Source of the DNA: an uncultured Lachnospiraceae bacterium
Lineage (GTDB): Bacteria; Bacillota; Clostridia; Lachnospirales; Lachnospiraceae
DNA: 64,000 nt
Direction of reading: 5' to 3'
NCBI GenBank assembly: GCA_910577955.1
Contig: CAJTNC010000014.1
Coordinates: 1 to 64,000, forward strand
Both the position numbers and the translations under genes were made by a program. The notes under the pieces are model-generated. The model was not told the origin of the DNA, did no database searches, and worked only from the letters and a program-made list of their open reading frames with translations. This document shows, piece after piece, positions 1-8,611 of this stretch (within the stretch, counting starts at the first letter, position 1; each line of letters begins with the position of its first letter).

Positions 1-183
1 ATCTTTTAGTTCTTCAGGAATACTATCCCGCAGACCTTCAAAATAATTTTTCTCCGTTTCATCCGTATCAGTCACAATCAAATAATACCCTAATTCTGGT
101 ATCCTTGTCCCAACCCGTTGGTTTCGATCTCTTCTTCTCCCTGCCCTGCGGTCGCTGGGTTTTCCCTTGCCCTTATTCGTCAT
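1..183 (-). CDS. RloB-like protein, N-terminal 61 residues, cut by the left window edge
   Basis: Reading leftwards from an ATG at 181-183, 61 codons stay open to the window edge. After a basic start (MTNKGKGKPSDRRAGRRRDR) comes a hydrophobic strand and a TDETEKNYFEGL segment, which fits the start of RloB-like proteins (Pfam RloB), where a strand is followed by E-x-x-T/K-E-x-x-Y-F. The ATG lies inside the last codons of the upstream ATPase gene, overlapping it by 11 bases in another frame, so the two are translationally coupled. RloB-like proteins carry a TOPRIM-like fold and are usually found beside COG1106-type ATPases, as in AbiL-like phage-exclusion pairs. I infer that this is the effector or nuclease partner of the ATPase. 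The catalytic DxD part lies outside the window, so activity cannot be judged. Confidence 0.75.
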   Translation of the reverse strand, partial: MTNKGKGKPSDRRAGRRRDRNQRVGTRIPELGYYLIVTDTDETEKNYFEGLRDSIPEELKD

Positions 184-1468
184 CCAAAACTCTCCCAGCC
201 AGCATCTTCATTGGTTTCAATGCAGGAATGGCACCATAGTTACCTGTCAGATACTTCTTAGACAAAGCCTCGTCTCTGCGTACCTTATTGCCTTCTTCAT
301 CCTTAAAGTCAGCTAAGGAATATAATTCAGAAATACCATCCCTGTTTTTATTGACCAGCCAGATTTCATCCCGGCGAAGCAATTCATTAGAAAACTGCCA
401 GACATCATGTGTCGTAAAAATCAACTGTGCATTCTGTGTATTAATTTCCGGTGACAGAAAGCTCAATATAATATTGCGTACCAGCAATGGATGCAGTCTG
501 GCATTTAACTCATCAATGAACAATGTACCCCCGTGATCCAGCACATCCTTTAAGGATGGATAGAGTGCAAACATCTTTAGAGTACCACTCGATTCCAGTT
601 TCAATGGAATCGATGCCATTTCCTGACTGTCTGCCATTTTATGAAGAGCATCAATCTTATAGCTTTTTCCCGCATCCTTTTCATCTTCCTGATGAAATTC
701 TTCCACAGTAAAATCGCAAATCGCTTCATCAAATGATGCGAAATACCGAACTACATTTCCCTGTACTTCTTTACTGTCTATAAAACCTTCTGGAAGCACT
801 CTTGACCGGAAGTAATTTTCTGCCGGATCACCGAAGTCAAGAATATCGTTATTTAGGAACCAATCTCTTACCTTTTTTAATTTAGCAATCCGCAGTCTTG
901 TTCCAAGTGAAGCAATCAAGGTCTCTTTATTAAGAGATGCCTTAATATTTTCCACATGATTTTTTGTAAAACCATTCATTTCAAGTTCTTCACCTTTTTT
1001 TCGGTAAAAAATTGTTCTATAATTATTCCTCGCAGTTTTGGCTTTAGAATACAGCCATTCTTCTACCACTTCATCCTTTTTCAGCGAAAATCCATATTGA
1101 TATATTTTCCCGCTATTTTCAGCATTATCTACATAAAATACCTCAAATGTAGTTTCCTCGTTCCTGCTTTTTCTATCAAACAAGAAAGGAGTAACTTTCA
1201 TATAATTATTTTCTGTTTTCCGACGGCTGTCTTCCTCTCCTCCAAAATTAAAGGATTCTGCCACATAGTAAGTCATATAGTCAAAAGCATCATATACATT
1301 AGACTTTCCGCTCGCATTCGCTCCATAAATTGCCGCAACCTTTAACAATTTATCATTAGCAATATTTACTACATGGTTTTCATGTTCTGTTATTTTAGTC
1401 GCTGATAAATCAAGCGACACTTCATCCCGAAACGATTTGTAGTTTTTAAAGTTAAATTGTATCAACAT
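173..1468 (-). CDS. AAA15/COG1106-type ATPase, partner of the RloB-like protein
   Basis: 431 residues. Near the N-terminus is the usual MLIQFNFKNYKSFRDE start of SMC/OLD-like ATPases; the Walker A motif GANASGKS is near residue 50. A Walker B-like LFIDELNARLHP and the following IFTTHD (switch histidine) are in the last third. Such proteins are cytosolic ABC-type ATPases without a transporter domain, and in defence modules they sense infection and control a nuclease partner. The start is well supported: GAGGAG lies 6 bases before the ATG, and a promoter (TTGATT, 16 bases, TATAAT) lies just upstream. The 3' end overlaps the RloB-like gene. The family call is firm; a defence role is inferred from the pairing. 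Confidence 0.85.
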   Translation of the reverse strand: MLIQFNFKNYKSFRDEVSLDLSATKITEHENHVVNIANDKLLKVAAIYGANASGKSNVYDAFDYMTYYVAESFNFGGEEDSRRKTENNYMKVTPFLFDRKSRNEETTFEVFYVDNAENSGKIYQYGFSLKKDEVVEEWLYSKAKTARNNYRTIFYRKKGEELEMNGFTKNHVENIKASLNKETLIASLGTRLRIAKLKKVRDWFLNNDILDFGDPAENYFRSRVLPEGFIDSKEVQGNVVRYFASFDEAICDFTVEEFHQEDEKDAGKSYKIDALHKMADSQEMASIPLKLESSGTLKMFALYPSLKDVLDHGGTLFIDELNARLHPLLVRNIILSFLSPEINTQNAQLIFTTHDVWQFSNELLRRDEIWLVNKNRDGISELYSLADFKDEEGNKVRRDEALSKKYLTGNYGAIPALKPMKMLAGRVLDDE

Positions 1469-1504
1469 AATAATCTCCTCATTCCCTTTTGAAGTTTTTG
1501 TTAT

Positions 1505-1532
1505 ATTATATCCTATTTCAACAAAAAATCAA
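1505..1532 (-). promoter_or_regulatory. Sigma-A-type promoter of the ATPase/RloB pair
   Basis: On the minus strand TTGATT (1527-1532) and TATAAT (1505-1510) are separated by 16 bases, about 35 bases before the start codon. Base matches are good and the surrounding DNA is AT-rich. The pair therefore has its own promoter. Confidence 0.6.
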
Positions 1533-1726
1533 CATCTATTTTAATAAAATATCAAAATTAAATGTTGGTTTTATTGATGATATATTATATTCTTTGTTTT
1601 TAAGATTATTTAGAGGAAATCCAGTTAGTTTGTTCGACATATCTAAATTTATCACATAACAAGAACTTTATTCGACATCATATGTCCCAAAGCAACATAC
1701 AAACTAACCTGAAAATCTACTCTCTT

Positions 1727-3490
1727 TTACATAGGCAGACTACTTTCCACACACAACGCACCCCACCCCACCATTTCATTCGGATATCTGGTAAATCCCG
1801 GAAGGCCTTTCGCCCCTTTCACAAAGTACGCCTTCACTTTCTCCCCGTACAGATACGGATCATTCCCCCGCACGATCCCCCACTCCATCAAAAGAGCGCT
1901 GCTGCCGGTGACATAGGGCGCCGCAAAAGAGGTTCCCGAAACCACGGCATAACTGCCTCGTCCGTCAGGCACCAGAATATCGGTCCCCGGCGCACAGATA
2001 TCCGGCTTCATCTGCTGTTCATAATAAAACTTTCCCTCCGCCGCATCTTCCTCAAAAGGATACCCCCGGCCGGAAAAATCCGCATATTCCTGATAGAGCG
2101 GATTATAGGCTCCCACCGTGATAACCTTCTGCGCCGTGGCCGGTATGGTCATAGTGACCGCAGCAGTAGGCCTAAAAAAATTCGTGCCCCGGTTCAGCGC
2201 TTCCGCCGAAGGCAGATAAAAACTGACGACGCCATGCAAAACCCGAATCGGCGTCAGCACAAAGCTCCAGATTCCCGCCGTGATATAGGGATTTCCGAGA
2301 AAATCAAAATAATATTCCTGCACCTTCGTATAGGGAGCCGGTTCCCCTCCGTAAAACAGGATCGTAGTCCCGTCCAACGTAAAATTCCTCTTCCCTCCAC
2401 CTTCTAACGGAATCTCCAGACGCCCGCCCCCGGGAGACAATATCTCCAACCGAAAACTGTCGGCATAATTTTTCCAGATCGAAAGATTGCAGGCCCCCTG
2501 TCTGTCCGCCACGTTGCACTCCACCCGCTTTTGCCCGTCCAGAATGACCTGCGTGTGTCCGGCGGCAGCCCCTTCGTTTCCGCTGCCTACGCAGAGTACG
2601 ATCTTATAGCTTTCCGCCGCGTTGTTCAAAAAGGTTTCTAACAGCGATGTCCCGTCATGGGAGCCGTAGGTGCTGCCGTAACTGATATTGACGGCGAGAG
2701 GCATTCCCAGAGACTGTGCCTTTTGCAGCATCCAAGAGACCGCCCGCATCAGTTCCGTCGTGCGGGAGGAGCCCTCTGCCTCCCTGCCGGAACCCAACTT
2801 CACAATTAACAACCCAGCCTCCGGCGCCACTCCTTCTCTCCCCGCCGCGATGGCTGTCACGCCGGTTCCATGACCGGATCGGTCAAACGTGAGCTCCTCC
2901 CCCGACAGGATGCTTTCATCCAACTGTTCTTTCGTGAATTCTACACCGTGATAAAATCCATCCGGTGCGTTCCACCCTTTTTCCGCATCCGGCCGCAGCG
3001 TCTGATCCCAGAGATACAAAATGCGGCTTCGTCCCTGACTGTCCAAAAACGCGCCGTTCTTGTAATCGATCCCCGAATCCGGCACTCCCACCAGACAGCC
3101 CAGACCGCTCAACATAAGCCCTCTGTCTGTCACTTCCTGCACGCAGGAGGCCAGACTTCCCTGTCTGATCGTGATCTCCCCCTCATACAAAGCCTTCGGT
3201 TTTTCAATATAATCAATTTCCGGCAAGCCTGATAATCTCTCTATTTCCGCTCTCCCTGCCGTCAAAATCGCGTAGCCGGGCAGCAGATATTCTGCCTCCA
3301 ATGTTTCAGGGGAGCCTGACCGGATCAAATCTGCCCGTTCTAACGCTCCCCTGAGATCTCCATGATATTTTATAATAAGTTCCCATCTGTCCTCTGTTAC
3401 GCCGACCGGCAGCTCCAAAGACCGTTCCCGTTCGCCGGCCGTTGCCTCCAAGGACAAATTCAACAAATTCTCCATTTTCTGTGAAGCCAT
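1727..3490 (-). CDS. S8 family (subtilisin-like) serine peptidase
   Basis: About 587 residues from the ATG at 3490, which has GGGAG 7 bases upstream; a GTG 18 bases earlier has no such site. The subtilase triad is complete: Asp in GVPDSGIDY (about residue 140), His in SGHGTGV (about 210), Ser in SGTSFAAPYVTG near the C-terminus. A short N-terminal region (about 1-100) resembles a prodomain, and no signal peptide is visible. The architecture resembles the clostridial Csp-type subtilases, some of which process spore germination enzymes, but an intact triad and a single copy do not fix that role. It lies 95 bases downstream of a D,D-carboxypeptidase gene on the same strand. Substrate unknown. 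Confidence 0.88.
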   Translation of the reverse strand: MASQKMENLLNLSLEATAGERERSLELPVGVTEDRWELIIKYHGDLRGALERADLIRSGSPETLEAEYLLPGYAILTAGRAEIERLSGLPEIDYIEKPKALYEGEITIRQGSLASCVQEVTDRGLMLSGLGCLVGVPDSGIDYKNGAFLDSQGRSRILYLWDQTLRPDAEKGWNAPDGFYHGVEFTKEQLDESILSGEELTFDRSGHGTGVTAIAAGREGVAPEAGLLIVKLGSGREAEGSSRTTELMRAVSWMLQKAQSLGMPLAVNISYGSTYGSHDGTSLLETFLNNAAESYKIVLCVGSGNEGAAAGHTQVILDGQKRVECNVADRQGACNLSIWKNYADSFRLEILSPGGGRLEIPLEGGGKRNFTLDGTTILFYGGEPAPYTKVQEYYFDFLGNPYITAGIWSFVLTPIRVLHGVVSFYLPSAEALNRGTNFFRPTAAVTMTIPATAQKVITVGAYNPLYQEYADFSGRGYPFEEDAAEGKFYYEQQMKPDICAPGTDILVPDGRGSYAVVSGTSFAAPYVTGSSALLMEWGIVRGNDPYLYGEKVKAYFVKGAKGLPGFTRYPNEMVGWGALCVESSLPM

Positions 3491-3585
3491 TCCCAAACTC
3501 CCGCACACGGCAGATCTGCTGCAATGTATCTCTGTCAGATCCGCCTTTTACTTTGTACAGTATATGATAGCCCTCCGCAAAATAT

Positions 3586-5040
3586 TTATCCGCGATTCCT
3601 CGCTGTCCGGATGATTCGCTCCACCGCCGCCTCGGCATGTACGGGCAGATGGTCGGTCGTCTGTGCCTGACCGCCTTCCTCCGGCTCTCCAACCCCTGTC
3701 TCAAAAACCTGCAGCGCATATCTCGAAAGCAGCTCCGACACTCTGGTCCGCTCCACGGAATCCTCCGCTCCCAAAACGATCGTCACCAGATCGTGTTTCT
3801 CCGCTCCGCCGCCTGCTTCCAGTGAAGTTACAAGACAGGCGCCGGCTTTGTTGGTCGTACCGGTTTTTAATCCGGTGGCTTCCGACAGATTGTACAACAG
3901 CGGATTTGTGTTCCGAACCTCAAAGTCGATGGATTCCAACCTTGCCTTCTCCATGGAAGTGATCTCCGTAATCTGGGGATAGACCTTCAGGAGGTAAGAC
4001 ACCAGCCGAAACATATCCTCCGCACTCATGCGGTTCTGGCATTTCGCCGGAACGGGCTCGTTTGTAAAAACAGGCAGACCGTTACAATTGAAAAATACCG
4101 CCTGAGAAAGTCCCAGATCTGCCGCCCTGCGATTCATCATCTCTACAAAAGCCTCCTCCGAACCAGCCACCGCTTCGGCCAGACACAGAGCGCACTCGTT
4201 GCTGGAGGGCAAGAGTGTTCCGATCAGAAGTTCCCGCACGGTGATCAGCGCTCCCTCCTCCAAAGGAACCACTCCGTCGTCCGAGAGGGCTAACTGTCCG
4301 GCTCTGCCTGAGACCGCCACCTGTTGATCCAGACTGAGCTGTCCCGCCGATATAGCCTCAAAAACCAGAAGGCTGGTCATCAGTTTGGAGGTGCTGGCTA
4401 TGGGGTAAGGTCTGTCGGTCTGATAACCGTAATAGATTTCTCCGGTGAAAGCATCTCCCACCAGCGCACTGTTGACACCGTAAAAATATCCGCTCTGTTC
4501 CAATGCTGCGGGGCGGACTTCAAAAGGCTCCTGCAGATGGAACTGCAGCACGTCTGCCCCGGGGACAGTGATATCCGCATCCAGAATCATCCCCAGATCC
4601 GCCGCCATCATAAAGCAATCATAATATCCGGAGGGCAGCTCCATGATCAAAGTATAATAAGCCACCTTCTGACCGCTCACCAGAAATTCGTTCCGCCTCA
4701 GGGAAATATTCGGATTTCCACCCTCCTCCCAGATACTATTTTCCACGCCCACAGGCATATAAGGCTCCCCGGGATTCAGGGAGACTGCGTTTTTTGAAAT
4801 TTCCAGAGAAAAGGTCTTCTGCGTATCTCTCAAAATCATGGCGATGTCCCGCAGAGACAGATAAGTATTGTTGGCATAAGCGTAATCCAGCGTTTTTACC
4901 ATGCCGTAACCTCCGGCATCCGTCTGCATGTGACAAATCCCGGGAATCTCATAAGCTGCAGATGTCTCGACCGGCATACTGATGCACAGCATGACCGCAC
5001 ACAATATAATAGAACTGATTTTTCGCAGAAATCTTTTCAT
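3586..5040 (-). CDS. D-alanyl-D-alanine carboxypeptidase (peptidase S11) with an extra N-terminal domain
   Basis: 484 residues from the ATG at 5040, preceded by GGAGGA. The open frame continues upstream into repeat DNA, so this start is preferred. Residues 1-30 are a signal peptide (MKRFLRK followed by a hydrophobic run, then ETSAAYE). Residues about 30-150 resemble a copper amine oxidase N-terminal-like domain (YLSLRDIAMIL...). The penicillin-binding domain follows, with all motifs: STSKLM (SxxK), SSNE (SxN) and LKTGTTNKAG (KTG). The enzyme trims the terminal D-Ala of peptidoglycan stem peptides outside the membrane. No clear membrane anchor or standard PBP5 C-terminal domain is seen. The intergenic region upstream holds two copies of the repeat element. 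Confidence 0.9.
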   Translation of the reverse strand: MKRFLRKISSIILCAVMLCISMPVETSAAYEIPGICHMQTDAGGYGMVKTLDYAYANNTYLSLRDIAMILRDTQKTFSLEISKNAVSLNPGEPYMPVGVENSIWEEGGNPNISLRRNEFLVSGQKVAYYTLIMELPSGYYDCFMMAADLGMILDADITVPGADVLQFHLQEPFEVRPAALEQSGYFYGVNSALVGDAFTGEIYYGYQTDRPYPIASTSKLMTSLLVFEAISAGQLSLDQQVAVSGRAGQLALSDDGVVPLEEGALITVRELLIGTLLPSSNECALCLAEAVAGSEEAFVEMMNRRAADLGLSQAVFFNCNGLPVFTNEPVPAKCQNRMSAEDMFRLVSYLLKVYPQITEITSMEKARLESIDFEVRNTNPLLYNLSEATGLKTGTTNKAGACLVTSLEAGGGAEKHDLVTIVLGAEDSVERTRVSELLSRYALQVFETGVGEPEEGGQAQTTDHLPVHAEAAVERIIRTARNRG

Positions 5041-5072
5041 CGGATCTCCTCCCATTTGCAACAAAATCATAG

Positions 5073-5210
5073 GCAATTGCAAAACTCTGCTTTCCCCTGT
5101 ATCGCTTGTATAAAATTTACAATCCAACGCAGACACGGTCTCGCAGCGTCTGCTTATGGATAGGTAAATTTTATACAACAAAACAACAGAATCCATGCGT
5201 TTCGCAAACG
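5073..5210 (-). repeat. Structured intergenic repeat, copy E (short form, reverse orientation)
   Basis: The element has a perfect 15-bp inverted repeat (5106-5120 with 5164-5178) and weaker outer arms (about 5075-5095 with 5192-5210). The core 5126-5160 is the reverse complement of the family core but lacks about 75 internal bases: it keeps the AAGCAG...GAGACCGT side and the closing stem and has lost the two internal hairpins. It reads as a deletion derivative. It sits directly beside copy A in opposite orientation. Confidence 0.7.
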
Positions 5211-5226
5211 TCTGGCAATAAGATCA

Positions 5227-5430
5227 GGCAATTGTGAAATTCACTGCCCTTGCCGTTTCATCGTGCAAAATTTATATATCCATAAGCAGGCGCTGTGAGA
5301 CCGTCGGCACTTAGGAGCCGTACTTTGGCTCCTTATGTGTCCGTTACGGTCGAACCGCAGCGAAAGCGTGCCTGTGTTGGATTTAAAATTTTGTACGATA
5401 AAGGAACAAGGGCAATGAGTTTCACAATCA
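5227..5430 (+). repeat. Structured intergenic repeat, copy A
   Basis: About 204 bp. Outer arms 5231-5251 and 5408-5428 pair at 19 of 21 positions; the next arms, 5261-5273 and 5386-5398, pair at 12 of 13. The core starts with AAGCAGGCGCTGTGAGACCG (5284-5303). Internal hairpin: AGGAGCC (5313-5319) with GGCTCCT (5327-5333). It lies between the 3' end of the anchored unknown gene and copy E, upstream of the carboxypeptidase gene. No open frame of note is inside. Confidence 0.85.
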
Positions 5431-5441
5431 TCCGCAAACAC

Positions 5442-6158
5442 TCACTCGCTTTGATCTAACTGGTATATTATCGGATAATGATCGACATCTTCTGCATCCG
5501 GCGCCTGTGTCAAGATCAGATCCGATTCCCGTCTGATATAGCCTTCCGTCTTAGTATACGCTGTGCTGCCCGTCTCAAACTGTCTCGTCAAAACGCCGTC
5601 GGCTGTCCTATAGGTGCCGCTGCCGTCATACTCCTCCTGCAGTTCCTCCAAAGAGGGCAAGAGTGCCGGGGCACAGGTCATCAGATAGGAGACTGTGGGC
5701 ATCCCAAAAGACTCGGTCACAAGTTCTTCCACTGCTTCTGTCCCTACATCGCCCGTATAGCCGGCCACGCGAAGCCTCTCCGCCGTAAGTTCCGAAAAAA
5801 GCGCCGCAAACGCCTCGTAGGCTGTCCGCCGGCACTCCTCGTAGCTCTCCGGCGCAATATAACAGCGAAAAGTCCCCTCGGACCGATCTGTCTGTTCCAA
5901 AGTCATATTGACCTCTATAGTCAATTCTCCCATACGGGACTCTACCTCTTCCATAGACAAGGAGACGCCTTCTATGTCCTGCAGCCAACAAAAAGCTGTC
6001 AGCGCCGCCTGTTTCGTCATATCTGTTTCCGCAGTCCATTGTCCGGAAATGTCTTCATTTTTTGATGCGAAAAAATACAGATATATCATAAGTCCCAGAA
6101 GAACGCTCAATGTCAGAAATAACAGAATAAGCGCCACATTTTTTGTGGTTTTTCTCAT
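5442..6158 (-). CDS. Unknown protein with one N-terminal membrane anchor
   Basis: 238 residues; GGAGG lies 8 bases before the ATG. Residues 8-30 form one strong membrane helix, with the rest predicted outside the cell. The outer part is acidic, rich in Glu and Thr, and has no motif that I recognise. It could be a small envelope or sporulation-related protein, but nothing in the sequence shows this. It is 45 bases downstream of the cupin gene on the same strand, and its 3' end borders the repeat pair E/A. Confidence 0.7.
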   Translation of the reverse strand: MRKTTKNVALILLFLTLSVLLGLMIYLYFFASKNEDISGQWTAETDMTKQAALTAFCWLQDIEGVSLSMEEVESRMGELTIEVNMTLEQTDRSEGTFRCYIAPESYEECRRTAYEAFAALFSELTAERLRVAGYTGDVGTEAVEELVTESFGMPTVSYLMTCAPALLPSLEELQEEYDGSGTYRTADGVLTRQFETGSTAYTKTEGYIRRESDLILTQAPDAEDVDHYPIIYQLDQSE

Positions 6159-6203
6159 ATAGATGCCCTCCCTCTTATGATATGCCGGAAATGTTTTCTT
6201 GTC

Positions 6204-6533
6204 CTACTGCTGCGGCACCACCGCAAAAAACACTAGATCACGGTCCGTATCATTGATCAGACTGTGGCCATGTCCATCCGGACAATAGTGCGCCTGTCCT
6301 GCTTCGATCCGCAGCTCCTCGCCATCGTACACCACTTTCGCGCTGCCCTCCAGAACATAGATGATCTCGCTGCTGCCCTCATGAGTGTGCAGCCCTACGC
6401 TCGCCCCGGGAATCAGTCTGTTAAACATGATGCGGTTCTTTTCGTCCGCATAGGCTCTTATGGCCATCTCCTTCTCACCGCCCTTGAAATGAGGCGCGAT
6501 GGTTTCCGCTATCTGATCAAAATTCAAAATCAT
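6204..6533 (-). CDS. Small cupin-domain protein
   Basis: 109 residues, almost entirely one cupin barrel. The first cupin motif is visible as PGASVGLHTHEGSSEIIYVLEG (H, H, E ligands), the second as AGQAHYCPDGHGHSLIN. The pattern fits a metal-binding single-domain cupin. Substrate is unknown; such proteins range from sugar isomerases to small sensors. It lies 19 bases downstream of prfA and probably shares its transcript. Confidence 0.85.
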   Translation of the reverse strand: MILNFDQIAETIAPHFKGGEKEMAIRAYADEKNRIMFNRLIPGASVGLHTHEGSSEIIYVLEGSAKVVYDGEELRIEAGQAHYCPDGHGHSLINDTDRDLVFFAVVPQQ

Positions 6534-6552
6534 CTCTTTTATCTCCAGTCTC

Positions 6553-7626
6553 TCAGTTTTCGCTCATCTTTAACAATTTCGCCGCCTGATCGGCTGCAAT
6601 GCAGGCATCCACGATCTCCTGAATATCTCCGTTCATGATCTTATCCAGTTTGTAGAGCGTCAGGTTGATCCTGTGGTCTGTCACCCGGCCCTGTGGGAAA
6701 TTGTAAGTCCTGATCTTTTCGGATCGATCCCCCGTCCCCACCTGACTCTTTCTCAGTTCCGCCTCCGCGTCATGGGCCTTCTGGATTTCCAGATCATATA
6801 ACTTTGTGCGCAGAAGTGCGTAAGCTTTCGCCCTATTCTGGATCTGAGACTTTTCCGTCTGAGAATAGATCACGATTCCGGTAGGGATATGTGTCAGCCG
6901 CACCGCGGAATCCGTAGTATTTACGCACTGTCCGCCCGCACCGGAAGAACGGCAGACATCGATTCGGATATCCTTTTCGTCGATCTGCACATCCACTTCC
7001 TCCGCCTCCGGCATCACTGCAACGGTGATCGTCGACGTGTGGATCCGGCCGCCGGACTCCGTCTCCGGCACGCGCTGTACCCTGTGGACGCCGCTCTCAT
7101 ATTTCATCACGGAGTAAGCCCCCTGTCCGCTTATCATAAAAGTCACGCTTTTCATGCCGCCGATGCCGATCTCTTCCAGATCAAGGGTCTCCACTTTCCA
7201 GCGGCGCGTCTCCGCGTAATGCACATACATACGATAGATCTCCGCCGCAAACAGCGCCGCTTCATCGCCGCCTGCGCCGGCCCTGATCTCCACAATAACA
7301 TTCTTGTCATCATTGGGATCTTTCGGCAAAAGCAAAACTTTCAATTCCTTTTCCAACTCTTCAATGCGCTTTTTTGATGCGGAAAGCTCCTCTTTTAACA
7401 TCTCCCGCATCTCCTCGTCGGATTCCCCTTCCAGCATCGCCAAAGAATCCTCCGCATCCTGCCTGCATTTCTTATACTCTTTATATGCCTCCACCAGAGG
7501 CGTAAGATCGCTCTGTTCTTTCATCAGAGCCCTGAAATGCTGCTGATTATCCGTGACGCCCGGCTCCGCCAGTTCGTTCATGATCTCCTCAAATCTTCGC
7601 AGCAGATCGTCCAATCTGTCAAACAT
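6553..7626 (-). CDS. prfA: Peptide chain release factor 1
   Basis: 357 residues from the ATG at 7626, the usual RF1 start (MFDRLDDLL), with AGGAGAG just before it; an ATG 12 bases earlier would overlap that site. RF1 reads UAA and UAG stop codons and triggers peptide release. The stop-codon reading tripeptide appears as PET (the PxT motif of RF1, not SPF of RF2) in QRVPETESGGRIHTS. The catalytic GGQ is in SSGAGGQCVNTTDSAVR near residue 230. The modifying methyltransferase prmC lies directly upstream, the common arrangement in Firmicutes. Confidence 0.97.
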   Translation of the reverse strand: MFDRLDDLLRRFEEIMNELAEPGVTDNQQHFRALMKEQSDLTPLVEAYKEYKKCRQDAEDSLAMLEGESDEEMREMLKEELSASKKRIEELEKELKVLLLPKDPNDDKNVIVEIRAGAGGDEAALFAAEIYRMYVHYAETRRWKVETLDLEEIGIGGMKSVTFMISGQGAYSVMKYESGVHRVQRVPETESGGRIHTSTITVAVMPEAEEVDVQIDEKDIRIDVCRSSGAGGQCVNTTDSAVRLTHIPTGIVIYSQTEKSQIQNRAKAYALLRTKLYDLEIQKAHDAEAELRKSQVGTGDRSEKIRTYNFPQGRVTDHRINLTLYKLDKIMNGDIQEIVDACIAADQAAKLLKMSEN

Positions 7627-7692
7627 ATCTCTCCTCATTTCCGCGCCGACAGGCGCTCTGTCTCTATCGCCGTTCTAAAATAGGATTCCCGC

Positions 7693-8526
7693 TTAATACA
7701 CGATCCCGCATACCACTCTGTCAAGGCCCGAAAAATCTTTTATGACCTGAACTTCCAGATATCCGGCCTCTTCCATAATATGGCGCACCGCCTCTCCCTG
7801 CTCACAGCCGATCTCGTAAAACAGCATTCCGCCGCCATGCAGGTGTTTCTTCGCACCGTTTGTGATCTCCCGGTAAAAAAGCAGGCCGTCATCTCCCCCG
7901 TCCAACGCCCCGTGGGGCTCATGATCCCTCACTTCCGGCATCAGATGTGCTATTTCACCGCTTCTGATATAGGGCGGGTTCGAGACAATGATCTCAAACT
8001 TTCCCTCTACGTTTTCAAACAGGTCGCTCTCTAAAAATTCCGCCCGCTCTTCCGCCAGCCGCTTACCATTTTCCCTTGCGACCTGCAGCGCCTCCGCGGA
8101 AATATCCACGCCGACTCCCCTGCAGTCATTCGAATAGTGAAGAAGGCTTAATAAAATGCAGCCGCTCCCGGTGCCGATATCCAGAATCTTCATACCGTCG
8201 TGCAGATGTTTCAATACTTCCTCCACCAGCACTTCCGTGTCCGGCCGAGGGCACAGAACATTCTCATTGACTAAAAAAGTCAATCCCATAAAAAACGCCT
8301 CGCCCAAAATATGCTGCAGCGGAATCCTCTTCTCCCTGTCTTTTATCATTTCCAGATACCGCGTCTCTTCCGCTTCCGTCAGTTCCTTATCACCGTGTGC
8401 ATAGAGAACCGTTCTGTCTGTACCGCAAACCTCTTCCAACAAAAGTCTTGCGTCAAGAGAGGCTTCCTCCACTCCCGCTTTTTCGAGAACTTCCCTGCCC
8501 TGTCCGTAAATTTCCTGATACTGCAT
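7693..8526 (-). CDS. prmC: Release factor glutamine methyltransferase PrmC
   Basis: 277 residues. An N-terminal helical domain (about 1-85) is followed by a Rossmann-type methyltransferase domain with the SAM-binding motif ILDIGTGSGCI and the NPPY motif (IIVSNPPYIRSGE) that holds the target glutamine. It methylates the glutamine of the GGQ motif in RF1 and RF2. It sits between the DUF1385 gene and its substrate gene prfA, 66 bases upstream of the latter, in one operon. Confidence 0.95.
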   Translation of the reverse strand: MQYQEIYGQGREVLEKAGVEEASLDARLLLEEVCGTDRTVLYAHGDKELTEAEETRYLEMIKDREKRIPLQHILGEAFFMGLTFLVNENVLCPRPDTEVLVEEVLKHLHDGMKILDIGTGSGCILLSLLHYSNDCRGVGVDISAEALQVARENGKRLAEERAEFLESDLFENVEGKFEIIVSNPPYIRSGEIAHLMPEVRDHEPHGALDGGDDGLLFYREITNGAKKHLHGGGMLFYEIGCEQGEAVRHIMEEAGYLEVQVIKDFSGLDRVVCGIVY

Positions 8527-8611
8527 TCTGTTCCCTGCTCTCTCACAGTTTTCCCTCTGCGCCCATTCTTTTATTCTGCGCAGACATCTGTCCTGCTTTC
8601 ATTTATAAATA

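Noticed and set aside
1624..1708. Inverted repeat GTTAGTTTGT/ACAAACTAAC after the subtilase gene
   Set aside because: Arms of 10 bp are 65 bases apart without T-run; too weak to call a terminator or element end.
1682..2407. Long plus-strand open frames opposite the subtilase, ABC transporter and dehydrogenase genes
   Set aside because: They mirror the codon pattern of the opposite-strand genes and have no ribosome binding sites or sensible protein composition.
5073..5430. CRISPR-like array from the paired repeats
   Set aside because: Only two copies in opposite orientation, about 200 bp each, no spacers of regular length and no cas genes.
5241..5441. Short reading frames inside the repeat elements (for example 5241-5441 and 11620-11979)
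   Set aside because: They run through paired arms, are not shared in frame between copies, and have no ribosome binding site.
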